Source of the DNA: an uncultured Anaerolineales bacterium
GTDB lineage: Bacteria > Chloroflexota > Anaerolineae > Anaerolineales > UBA11657
Length of the DNA: 13,910 nt
Direction of reading: 5' to 3'
Assembly (NCBI GenBank): GCA_913040765.1
Contig: CAJWIA010000014.1
Span: 1-13,910 of the forward strand
Shown: positions 1 to 6,782 of the stretch, piece by piece
Layout: each line of letters opens with the position of its first letter
Position numbering within the stretch: position 1 is the stretch's first letter
Notes under the pieces: generated by a model
What the model saw: the letters and a program-made list of their open reading frames with translations, nothing else
What the model was told of the DNA's origin: nothing
The model's database searches: none
Program-made: the position numbers and the translations under genes

Positions 1-108
1 TAATTCGTCTGATGCCTCAAATAGAGGTGTCGTCATGGCAAATACAGCTCCGACTGTAATAAATAAGATTAGTATCAGTATAAGCAGGTATTGATGGCGA
101 ATATTCAC
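1..108 (-). CDS. Membrane glycosyltransferase (GT-C / PMT-like), N-terminus only
   Basis: This is a partial gene; the window edge removes everything after codon 36. Reading down from a GTG at 108-106, the frame stays open to base 1. It encodes a short basic start (MNIRHQY), one hydrophobic helix at about residues 8-24, then a loop containing PLFEASDE at 28-35. In polyprenyl-phosphate-dependent GT-C glycosyltransferases (GT39/PMT type), the first helix is followed by an outer loop with a P-x-F-E-x-x-D-E-like motif whose acidic residue takes part in catalysis, and this fits well. The protein would sit in the cytoplasmic membrane and transfer sugars from a lipid-linked donor on the outer face. 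The gene begins 8 bp after the GT4 stop, so it probably belongs to the same operon. Assignment rests on one helix and one motif, so other polytopic membrane proteins remain possible. Confidence 0.6.
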   Translation of the reverse strand, partial: MNIRHQYLLILILILFITVGAVFAMTTPLFEASDEL

Positions 109-116
109 TTGTAGTA

Positions 117-1274
117 TTAGTGTTTCATCGAAACTTCGCTAAAAAATTTAGTTGTTTGGTTAGTTATATTTTGCCATTCGAAATCTTTAGATAGTGACAT
201 AGCTGCCTGGCCTATTTTTGTCCTTAGCAGGGTGTTTTCGTACAACCTTCTAATCGCTTCCACTATGGATGGTGGGTCTTCGGGTGGAATAAGCATTATA
301 TTTGTTTCATGTTGTAAGCGTTCGTTCTCTGATTTGGGGTTGGTAGTTATAGTTGGGCATCCATGCGTCAGGCAAGCAAGAAGCGAGCCGTGACGAAAAG
401 AAGCTCCATCTATAAACGGTAGTACCATTAGATCACAGCTTAACAACGCAGCTGACGTGCTTAATGGATCGAGGTATCCAGTTTTTATAATGTGCTTTGC
501 TACACCTAGATCATGTGCTAGGTTATTCACCTCTAAATAGTAGTTCGTATTAGTAGTATCAGTGCTACCAGTTAGTTCGCCTATTAGAAGTAGACGAGCT
601 GGTATGTCACTAGAGTGTAATGAAGCAAGCGCTTGTATTAATGTTTTGCCACCTTTGCTTTTGTTCATTAGACCGAAGTACCCTATGACTAATTCGTCCT
701 GAGCAATACCGTACTGTGCACGTATGTCAATGTTAGACGTCTGGGCCATGGAGTTATAGGGAATATTGCTTCCTATAGGTATTTCTACTACTGGTGTTGT
801 TTGCAGTGTTTTTGTACAAATTTGATAATCTTCTGAGTTGGTGGTTATAATTCCATCCGAACAGCGAGCCATTTGCCAAATAGCACGCTTTCGCCAACTA
901 CCAGCCTTTGGAAAGAGATAAGGTTGTTCAAGGTCATGAAAAGTTATTATAGTTGGAGGAATTGTGAGGTAAGGTAGAAAATGAATCGGTGGGCGCATGG
1001 ACCCATAGGCGGCAGCTTGGTATTGGATACACAAAACATCTAGTTCCGAGGTTGTTGTTCTAATTCTCCAAAGATCTAACCAACTCCAACGTTTAGAAAC
1101 ATTGGCTATGATTTTGTGGTCGTCAGCGTAATTAGTAGGGTGTATACAGCGCTGGTCAGTAATTACCTGAACCTTATGGCCTACTGTCGTTAGGTGTAGT
1201 GCTAGATTACGTGTGTAATCACCTACGCCTCCCTTCATAGGAGGATATTCGCCGGTTACAATACCTATGTTCAT
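117..1274 (-). CDS. GT4-family glycosyltransferase
   Basis: A 385-residue retaining glycosyltransferase of the GT-B fold, predicted to add a nucleotide-activated sugar to a growing glycan on the cytoplasmic face. The N-terminal domain opens with MNIGIVTGEYPP and a glycine-rich acceptor/nucleotide loop GGVGDYT at 15-21. FHD at 112-114 carries a likely catalytic His. The C-terminal domain starts near GYFG at 198-201. The donor-site segment reads DGASFRHGSLL at 289-299, where most GT4 enzymes have an E-x7-E motif; a similar G-S-L-L variant occurs in a GT4 subgroup, so it need not be inactive. The ATG start has no evident Shine-Dalgarno sequence. The gene lies 27 bp after the prenyl synthase and 8 bp before a GT-C gene. 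With gmd and rmd upstream, D-rhamnose is a plausible donor sugar, but specificity cannot be read from sequence. Confidence 0.85.
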   Translation of the reverse strand: MNIGIVTGEYPPMKGGVGDYTRNLALHLTTVGHKVQVITDQRCIHPTNYADDHKIIANVSKRWSWLDLWRIRTTTSELDVLCIQYQAAAYGSMRPPIHFLPYLTIPPTIITFHDLEQPYLFPKAGSWRKRAIWQMARCSDGIITTNSEDYQICTKTLQTTPVVEIPIGSNIPYNSMAQTSNIDIRAQYGIAQDELVIGYFGLMNKSKGGKTLIQALASLHSSDIPARLLLIGELTGSTDTTNTNYYLEVNNLAHDLGVAKHIIKTGYLDPLSTSAALLSCDLMVLPFIDGASFRHGSLLACLTHGCPTITTNPKSENERLQHETNIMLIPPEDPPSIVEAIRRLYENTLLRTKIGQAAMSLSKDFEWQNITNQTTKFFSEVSMKH

Positions 1275-1301
1275 TGTGTTGTAGTATTACTATTTGTAAA
1301 G

Positions 1302-2291
1302 TCAGAACTTCCTTTCTACTACATAATTTGCAATAGTGTGCAACGCATCCAAATACTTGCATTGAGGCAGCTCTTCCAGAGCTGATTTTGCACTTTCTAC
1401 ATATTGACGTGCTTCAGCAAAAGAAGAGTCAATTGCTGAAGAAGAACTTATAGATTGAATTACACGTTTGTAAACATCTTGATCTTTGTTGTGGCCATTT
1501 TGTAGAGAGGCTACATCGGAGTTGTCAGGATTGTCTTCAATATAATATAGTGCAGGCAATGTGAGTAATCCTTGTAGCAAGTCATGCCCTACTGGTTTAC
1601 CTACGTCTTCTGAGTTACCAACAAAGTCTAGAATGTCATCAACAATCTGAAATGCTATGCCTGTCTGGACACCATAATGGCGCATTGCATCGATTGCTTT
1701 CTCATCTTGAGTACCTAGTATAGCTCCGGCCTCAGCTGCTAACGCAAACATAGAAGCAGTCTTTGCTTGAATTCTCTGAAAATAGTTTTGGCGATTAGCC
1801 GTATTTTCTTTTGCGAAGCTTTGTTTGATTTCACCGTTTACTATAGTCATTAATGTCTCAGCAAAAAGATTCATTACTCGCACATTTTGGGTTTGAGCCG
1901 CAAAGCTTGCAGCTCTGGCAAACAAGTAATCTCCAGTGAGAATTGTGATTTCAGAGGAGAAATCTGCGTTAAGTGTCTTAATTCCACGACGCATCAAAGA
2001 ACCATCTATAAGGTCATCATGTACCAAAGTCGCAGTATGGAGCATCTCTACTGCAGCTGCTAGAGAAACAGCGTGTTGTTGATCAGCTTCAAACATGCTA
2101 GCACTAAGCAAGGCCACTATTGGCCTAATACGTTTACCACCTGAATCAAGAAGGTGCTCAGTTGCTGTAGTGAGTACATCATGCTGATCACTAAAGGTTT
2201 CTCTAAGACGATCTTCTATTGAGGTTAATTGTTGACCTATTGGCTCTAGGAGTTTTGAAATATCTTCCAATTTTGTTTTCTGTTTGTGCAT
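1302..2291 (-). CDS. Long-chain polyprenyl diphosphate synthase
   Basis: A 329-residue trans-prenyltransferase that extends an allylic diphosphate with isopentenyl diphosphate, normally giving the quinone side chain. Visible motifs are GGKRIRP at 51-57, the first Asp-rich motif DDLID at 92-96 followed by RRG, a conserved KT at 177-178, and the second Asp-rich motif DDILD at 218-222. The residue five before the first Asp motif is Ala (A87), a small side chain that in this family goes with long products (about C35-C50) rather than C15-C20; the exact length is not predictable here. The frame is open upstream to an ATG at 2351, but I chose the ATG at 2291-2289. It lies one base after the tatD stop, gives a family-typical N-terminus and avoids a 59-bp overlap. 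It is embedded in the rmd-gmd operon, where it might serve quinone synthesis or a lipid carrier. Confidence 0.88.
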   Translation of the reverse strand: MHKQKTKLEDISKLLEPIGQQLTSIEDRLRETFSDQHDVLTTATEHLLDSGGKRIRPIVALLSASMFEADQQHAVSLAAAVEMLHTATLVHDDLIDGSLMRRGIKTLNADFSSEITILTGDYLFARAASFAAQTQNVRVMNLFAETLMTIVNGEIKQSFAKENTANRQNYFQRIQAKTASMFALAAEAGAILGTQDEKAIDAMRHYGVQTGIAFQIVDDILDFVGNSEDVGKPVGHDLLQGLLTLPALYYIEDNPDNSDVASLQNGHNKDQDVYKRVIQSISSSSAIDSSFAEARQYVESAKSALEELPQCKYLDALHTIANYVVERKF

Positions 2292-2292
2292 A

Positions 2293-3075
2293 TTAATTGT
2301 TCCAACCGAAAAGCATTTTTGCATTTTGTGTGCTGGAGCTTGCCACCTCATTTACGGCCACTGATTTTATTTCGGCGATTTTATCTGATACCCAGCGCAC
2401 AAAGGCAGGCTCATTTCTTTTGCCTCGGTTTGGTTGTGGAGACAAAAATGGAGCATCAGTTTCTATTAGTATTTGAGTCAATGGCAAACCTGCTACTATA
2501 TCTCTTAAATTATCGGACTTGTTGAAGGTTATTGATCCTGTGACACCTATGTAGAATCCCTTTTCTATTATAGTGTTCGCATGCTTCTTTAGTCCACTGA
2601 ATGAATGGAATACGCCAGGATTTGGTTTTGCGCCCATAGAAGATTGCCACTCACTTATGATATTTATAGTGTCTTCATAAGCGTCGCGACAATGTACAAT
2701 CACAGGAAGACCTAGTTCCGATGCTAGGTCAAGTTGGATTCTAAATCGATGTTTCTGCTTGTCTGGCGGCGTGATGTTTCTAAAATAATCTAAACCTATT
2801 TCGCCAATTGCTACAACATTTGGGTGGCTTGATAGTATGCGCAACTGCTGCATTGTTGATTTGTCCAAATCAAAGTCTTCATTAGGGTGAATGCCTACAG
2901 CTGCAGATACTGAGGTAAATTGGTTGGCCATTTGTAAGGCGGCTTTGCTGGTTTCAATATTTGTGCCTGGATTGATTATTCTAGTTACCTTGTGTTGTGC
3001 AGCCCTCTCTAATATTTGATGTCTGTCCTGATCAAATATCTGGAAATCCAGGTGACAATGCGTGTCTGTTAACAA
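2293..3075 (-). CDS. tatD: TatD-family metal-dependent DNase
   Basis: A 260-residue TIM-barrel hydrolase of the TatD family; characterised members are metal-dependent 3'-5' DNases or deoxyribonucleases acting in the cytoplasm. The metal ligands are in place: H6 and H8 in THCHLD, E92 in GEIGLDY, H128 in VIVHCRD, H157 in FHSFSG and D207 in ETDAPFL. The family signature NRGKRNEP lies at 216-223. The start is TTG at 3075-3073, giving the usual M-L-x-D-x-H beginning; a weak GGTG lies about 8 nt upstream. No ATG or GTG is available between this codon and the in-frame stop of the preceding mutase gene at 3088-3090. It is co-transcribed with sugar and prenyl genes, probably as a passenger housekeeping gene. 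Confidence 0.9.
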   Translation of the reverse strand: MLTDTHCHLDFQIFDQDRHQILERAAQHKVTRIINPGTNIETSKAALQMANQFTSVSAAVGIHPNEDFDLDKSTMQQLRILSSHPNVVAIGEIGLDYFRNITPPDKQKHRFRIQLDLASELGLPVIVHCRDAYEDTINIISEWQSSMGAKPNPGVFHSFSGLKKHANTIIEKGFYIGVTGSITFNKSDNLRDIVAGLPLTQILIETDAPFLSPQPNRGKRNEPAFVRWVSDKIAEIKSVAVNEVASSSTQNAKMLFGWNN

Positions 3076-3087
3076 AATAGCACCGTG

Positions 3088-4512
3088 TTATGATAAACCG
3101 GCGATACTAAGACCATCTTGGAGAATTTGCTGTACTCTATCAGCATCGGTGGTTTCACAATAAACTCTGATTATGGGCTCAGTTCCAGAAAAACGAATTA
3201 GAAGCCAATCTCCACCGTCTAGATTGAATTTGAATCCATCGGTTGTATCTACATCTATTAGGGTAAGGCCACCAATTGTAGACGGATTGGCACTTTTCAC
3301 CCTATCAATTATCTGCTCTTTTTGATCGCTTGGAAAAGTGCTGTCAATTCTATCATAATGGGATTCGGTTCCGGTTTTCGCAAAGAGTGTTCCTAGTAGT
3401 TCAGATGGTTTTTGATCCAGTAATCGCATGAGATCTAATATGTATAATCCTGCAAGTATTCCATCTCTTTCGGGAACATGGTTCTGAAATGCGAACCCGC
3501 CTGATTCTTCACCGCCTATTATTGCATTAGTTTCAGTCATTTTAGGTGCCACGAATTTGAACCCGACTCCTGTTTCATATACTGGCACCTCGTATATTTG
3601 TCCCAACTTGTTTAGCAGCGATGTCGTGGAAATTGTTTTCACTATAGGTCCATGTACTCCTCTAACCTCTAATAGGTAGAATGCAAGCAATCCGAACACA
3701 CGTAGCTGGTTGATAAAGCTGCCGTTTTCGTCACCAAGGCCCAAACGATCTGCATCCCCATCGGTAATTAGGCAGACATCCGAACCATTTTCTATAGCCG
3801 TTTGCAGGCCCGCGTCAATGTTGGGTGGTATAGGTTCGGGCCGACTCATTTCTGGGAAAATAGGGTTACGAATGTTATGTACTTCTTTTATTGTGGTGCT
3901 ACCTCCATTTAGAAGTCGAGTAAACCATCCAGCACCATTTCCCCACATGGCATCTACCGTTATATGGAACCCTGCATTCCTAAGAGCATCTATATTAACC
4001 ATTTCATGTAAATGCTCGACGTATGTTGGTGCTGGATCGAACATCTGAATGAGCTCCTGTGTATTAGCTGTGATAGTGCTTTTTACTGCACTGACAGTTG
4101 GAATGTGCGATTCAATGTTTTTCAAACCATCTGGAGCGATCGCACCTCCTGTATGATCCCGCACCTTAAATCCATTGTCGGTTGGTGGGTTGTGGGATGC
4201 TGTTATGTTAATAGCACCCACTGCTTGTTTTTCGATAACTGCGTAAGCTATAACTGGGGTGGGAGTAGCAGTGTTGGTAAGCCATACATTTAGTTTGTTG
4301 GCGGACAGAACTTCAGCCACTGCTCTAGCGAAATGTTCTGATGCGTATCGTTTGTCATACCCCACCACTACAGATTCGCCTGAATGTCCTTGCTCAAGGA
4401 TATGCGATGCATATCCTTGAGCGCAACGTCTGACATTATCAAATGTGTAGTCATTGGCAATTTGACCACGCCAACCGTCTGTACCGAACTGTATTTTTGT
4501 ATCAGGATTCAT
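3088..4512 (-). CDS. Phosphoglucomutase/phosphomannomutase family protein
   Basis: A 474-residue alpha-D-phosphohexomutase, which interconverts hexose 6-phosphate and hexose 1-phosphate through a phosphoserine. All four superfamily elements are present: the phosphoserine loop TASHNPP at 104-110 (Ser106), the Mg-binding loop DGDADR at 251-256, the sugar-recognition loop GGEESGG at 333-339, and the phosphate-binding SGTEP at 442-446. The N-terminus FGTDGWRG is typical of this enzyme class. In this operon, directly after gmd (18 bp gap), a phosphomannomutase role feeding mannose-1-phosphate towards GDP-mannose makes sense, but phosphoglucomutase or dual activity cannot be excluded. The ATG start at 4512-4510 is supported by alignment of the N-terminal motif; no strong Shine-Dalgarno sequence precedes it. 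The mannose-1-phosphate guanylyltransferase needed between this enzyme and Gmd is not in the window. Confidence 0.88.
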   Translation of the reverse strand: MNPDTKIQFGTDGWRGQIANDYTFDNVRRCAQGYASHILEQGHSGESVVVGYDKRYASEHFARAVAEVLSANKLNVWLTNTATPTPVIAYAVIEKQAVGAINITASHNPPTDNGFKVRDHTGGAIAPDGLKNIESHIPTVSAVKSTITANTQELIQMFDPAPTYVEHLHEMVNIDALRNAGFHITVDAMWGNGAGWFTRLLNGGSTTIKEVHNIRNPIFPEMSRPEPIPPNIDAGLQTAIENGSDVCLITDGDADRLGLGDENGSFINQLRVFGLLAFYLLEVRGVHGPIVKTISTTSLLNKLGQIYEVPVYETGVGFKFVAPKMTETNAIIGGEESGGFAFQNHVPERDGILAGLYILDLMRLLDQKPSELLGTLFAKTGTESHYDRIDSTFPSDQKEQIIDRVKSANPSTIGGLTLIDVDTTDGFKFNLDGGDWLLIRFSGTEPIIRVYCETTDADRVQQILQDGLSIAGLS

Positions 4513-4530
4513 TGCAATTGTAGGTGTGGA

Positions 4531-5535
4531 CTAGTATCGTACTGTGGTGAACTCTACTATATTGGGCATCTCAACACCTGATTCCAGTTTTTCTATGTCA
4601 GCATCGACCATATTTTGCATGAGTTGTTGAAATGTCATACGCGGTTTCCATTTGAGTACTTTGTTGGCTAAACTTGCGTCTCCTACTAACAAATCCACTT
4701 CTGCCGGTCGATAGAATCTGGTGTCGGAAATTACATAGTCTAGATAGTTTAGACCTACATGTGCAAATGCAGTTTCGCATATGTCACGTATGCTATGGGT
4801 TTCTCCGGTAGCTATTACATAGTCTCCAGGCTCCTCTTGTTGGAGCATTTTCCACATTGCTTCTACATAATCTCCGGCAAAACCAATGTCACGGCGCGCA
4901 TCCAGATTGCCCAGCCGCAATTCTTTAGCGTAGCCTAACTTGATGGCTGCAACCCCAAGGCTAATCTTACGTTCTACAAATTCTATGCCTCTGCGAGGAG
5001 ACCCATGATTGAACAATATTCCAGAACTAGCATGCATGTTATAGCTTTCACGGTAATTTACAGTAATCCAGTGACCATACACTTTTGCTGCGCCATAGGG
5101 ACTTCGTGGGTAGAAGGGGGTGTTTTCGCTTTGTGGAACCTCTCTTACTTTTCCAAACATTTCACTGCTCGAAGCTTGGTAGTATCGGATATCTGAGTTG
5201 ACGGTGCGGATGGCATCCAATAGTCTTGTGACTCCTAGGGCTGTCGCTTGTCCAGTAAGTACTGGTTGCTGCCATGAAGTAGGTACAAATGACATAGCTG
5301 CTAAATTGTAAATCTCATCCGGTTGAAATTCTCGCAAAACACTTACCATGGAAACTTGATCTAAAAGGTCACCTTGTACCAAAGTAATTTTGTTTTGTAT
5401 GTTGCGCAAGCGGTCGAGATTTATAACGCTGGTACGCCTTACCATTCCTATCACTTCGTACCCCTTATCTAGCAGTGTTTCCGCTAAATAAGAACCGTCT
5501 TGTCCTGTTATTCCAGTAATGAGAGCTTTAGGCAT
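4531..5535 (-). CDS. gmd: GDP-mannose 4,6-dehydratase
   Basis: A 334-residue extended short-chain dehydrogenase that converts GDP-D-mannose to GDP-4-keto-6-deoxy-D-mannose using a bound NADP cofactor. The N-terminus has the Rossmann motif GITGQDGSYL from G8, and the MVRRTS segment at 31-36 matches Gmd enzymes, where it contributes to NADP and subunit contacts. The active site shows SSSEMFG at 122-128 with E125, and Y147-x3-K151 in SPYGAAK. The substrate region FNHGSPRRG and the C-terminal RFYRPAEVDLLVGD stretch are also characteristic. Length and motifs match full-length bacterial Gmd. The start is ATG, 4 bp after the rmd stop. The product is the shared precursor of GDP-L-fucose, GDP-D-rhamnose, GDP-colitose and GDP-perosamine; the adjacent rmd indicates D-rhamnose here. 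Confidence 0.95.
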   Translation of the reverse strand: MPKALITGITGQDGSYLAETLLDKGYEVIGMVRRTSVINLDRLRNIQNKITLVQGDLLDQVSMVSVLREFQPDEIYNLAAMSFVPTSWQQPVLTGQATALGVTRLLDAIRTVNSDIRYYQASSSEMFGKVREVPQSENTPFYPRSPYGAAKVYGHWITVNYRESYNMHASSGILFNHGSPRRGIEFVERKISLGVAAIKLGYAKELRLGNLDARRDIGFAGDYVEAMWKMLQQEEPGDYVIATGETHSIRDICETAFAHVGLNYLDYVISDTRFYRPAEVDLLVGDASLANKVLKWKPRMTFQQLMQNMVDADIEKLESGVEMPNIVEFTTVRY

Positions 5536-5539
5536 AGTA

Positions 5540-6529
5540 TTAATCGGTGATGTTTTTCACCGAGTCTCCTTCCATGTTTTCAGATTCGAGTTTGTTCCTT
5601 TCAAAATTTAGCAGGTCCGACAGTGTCTCTTCAAGTGAGATTTCAGGTTCCCAGCCAGTAATCTTTCTGAAGCTAGTACAATCTGCAATGAGCGGTGGTG
5701 TACTAGAAGAACGCACACGTTTAGAATCTACCTCTACTGTTACTTTAGCATTTGAAAGACTAATAAGAGTGTCAAGCAGCTCTTGAATAGTATACATATT
5801 TCCACTAGCTATATTGTATGCTGATCCAGATTCACAATGTTCCATGGACAGGGCATATGCTTTTACCATATCACGAACATCAGTGAAATCTCTACGATCA
5901 GAAAGATTACCGACCAAAATTGTAGGAGGTTGTTGACCAGATTCAATTCTAGCAAGCTGTCTAGCGAATGCAGTCGCTACAAACTGATCGTTTTGTCTTG
6001 GACCAATATGATTTAATGGCCTTACACGAATAATATCTAATCCATGCCCTAAAAAATATGCTTGGGCTAGCAGGTCTTCTGCGGCCTTGCTGGCACTATA
6101 AGGACTGTTTGGGCTGAAACATAGATCTTCCTTGATTGGCATATTGTTACTGCTTACTTTACCGTACACTTCCATTGAAGTGACTACAAGCACTCTACAT
6201 TTAAGTTTGAGTTTCCAGATAGCATCTAGTATGTTTAGAGCAGCGTATACGTTGGCATCATAATTCCCTTTGGGGTCTTCCCAACTCGTGTGCACTGCTG
6301 CCTGTCCTGCCAAGTGATATATGTAATCCGGTTTTATTTGATCTATAAAGTCAATTGTAGTATGAGGATTTGCAAGGTCCATACACTGGTAGTTGAATGG
6401 GGAGTTGGTTTGCAATACAGGTGATGGTGATTTTCCACAGCCCCAAATTTTCTGATTGCTATTTTTTAGGAGATATTCGGCTAGGTGACTGCCAGCAAAG
6501 CCTCCGGCTCCGGTTATTATTGCTTGCAA
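5540..6529 (-). CDS. rmd: GDP-6-deoxy-D-lyxo-4-hexulose reductase (GDP-D-rhamnose synthase)
   Basis: An extended short-chain dehydrogenase expected to reduce the 4-keto group of the Gmd product to give GDP-D-rhamnose. It has the nucleotide-binding motif GAGGFAG at 7-13, an active site with TSMEVYG (S118, E120), and the Y144-x3-K148 pair in SPYSASK. The segment VGNLSDRRDFTDVRD at 206-220 and the preceding AFARQLARIESG closely follow Rmd enzymes rather than GDP-fucose synthase, which is a different, shorter family. Start choice: a GGAG lies at 6542-6539. The first in-frame TTG (6535) is only 3 nt from it, while the TTG two codons later (6529-6527) is 9 nt away and gives the family-like MQAIITGAGGF start, so I prefer the second. 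It is the first gene of the operon, downstream of a strong promoter. A generic NDP-sugar 4-ketoreductase with another product is the main alternative. Confidence 0.88.
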   Translation of the reverse strand: MQAIITGAGGFAGSHLAEYLLKNSNQKIWGCGKSPSPVLQTNSPFNYQCMDLANPHTTIDFIDQIKPDYIYHLAGQAAVHTSWEDPKGNYDANVYAALNILDAIWKLKLKCRVLVVTSMEVYGKVSSNNMPIKEDLCFSPNSPYSASKAAEDLLAQAYFLGHGLDIIRVRPLNHIGPRQNDQFVATAFARQLARIESGQQPPTILVGNLSDRRDFTDVRDMVKAYALSMEHCESGSAYNIASGNMYTIQELLDTLISLSNAKVTVEVDSKRVRSSSTPPLIADCTSFRKITGWEPEISLEETLSDLLNFERNKLESENMEGDSVKNITD

Positions 6530-6548
6530 ATCCAATCTCTCCAGATTA

Positions 6549-6586
6549 ACAGTTTAACTGTCACACAAGACAGTTGCTCGAACGAG
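6549..6586. repeat. Cluster of inverted repeats in the rmd leader
   Basis: Three inverted repeats crowd the region between the rmd promoter and its ribosome-binding site. ACAGTT-T-AACTGT is perfect (6549-6561). AACTGTC-(6 nt)-GACAGTT is perfect with 7-bp arms (6556-6562 and 6569-6575) and shares an arm with the first, so the two hairpins exclude each other. CTCG-AA-CGAG (6577-6586) abuts the -10 box at the expected start of transcription. They could be operator sites or leader RNA hairpins; the sequence does not decide between these. Confidence 0.55.
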
Positions 6587-6616
6587 ATTATACCTTGTTT
6601 CTATACCATTTGTCAG
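6587..6616 (-). promoter_or_regulatory. Promoter for the rmd-gmd operon
   Basis: On the minus strand, CTGACA (6616-6611) and a perfect TATAAT (6592-6587) are separated by 18 bp, a sigma-70-type promoter with 11 of 12 consensus bases. Transcription should start near 6580, giving a leader of about 45 to 50 nt before the rmd start. The -35 box is one base from the -35 box of the opposite promoter. Confidence 0.75.
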
Positions 6617-6624
6617 TTTGACAA
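6610..6624. repeat. Perfect inverted repeat spanning both -35 boxes
   Basis: TTGTCA-GTT-TGACAA is a perfect 6-bp-arm inverted repeat. It contains the -35 hexamers of both divergent promoters, so a protein bound here would block both. Part of the symmetry follows simply from two -35 boxes facing away from each other, which weakens the operator reading. Confidence 0.6.
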
Positions 6625-6646
6625 CGATAGGCTAGGTAAGTATAAT
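6618..6646 (+). promoter_or_regulatory. Consensus promoter for the S1-domain gene
   Basis: TTGACA (6618-6623), a 17-bp spacer and TATAAT (6641-6646) match the sigma-70 consensus at all 12 positions with ideal spacing. The start point should be near 6653, leaving a leader of about 130 nt before the GTG of the S1-domain gene. That is long enough for post-transcriptional control, which is common among genes for RNA-binding proteins. Confidence 0.82.
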
Positions 6647-6782
6647 TTGCGCGGATACTAGGGCTACATAAAGACTGGCACACAAATAACCTTACATGCG
6701 TATGATTGAGTCTTGTTGCTATGCATAGAGGTGCCTCAAGATTATAGGTTTCAGGAATTCCCATAGAGAGATTATTGGAACA

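Noticed and set aside
3076..3090. The mutase and tatD frames are the same and are separated only by one TAA and four codons, which could suggest a fusion or stop-codon readthrough.
   Set aside because: Both proteins are complete at the junction: the mutase ends just after its last conserved domain and TatD starts at its conserved MLTDTHCH. Separate genes explain this better.
3710..4293. Two overlapping open frames on the plus strand, opposite the mutase gene.
   Set aside because: Their translations are low in recognisable motifs and rich in Cys, Ser and Trp. They lie fully antisense to a well-supported enzyme gene.
6536..6782. Possible tRNA or structured ncRNA in the largest intergenic region, suggested by GTTCGAG on the minus strand.
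   Set aside because: No matching acceptor or anticodon stems surround it. The stretch is better explained by two promoters, short inverted repeats and a leader.
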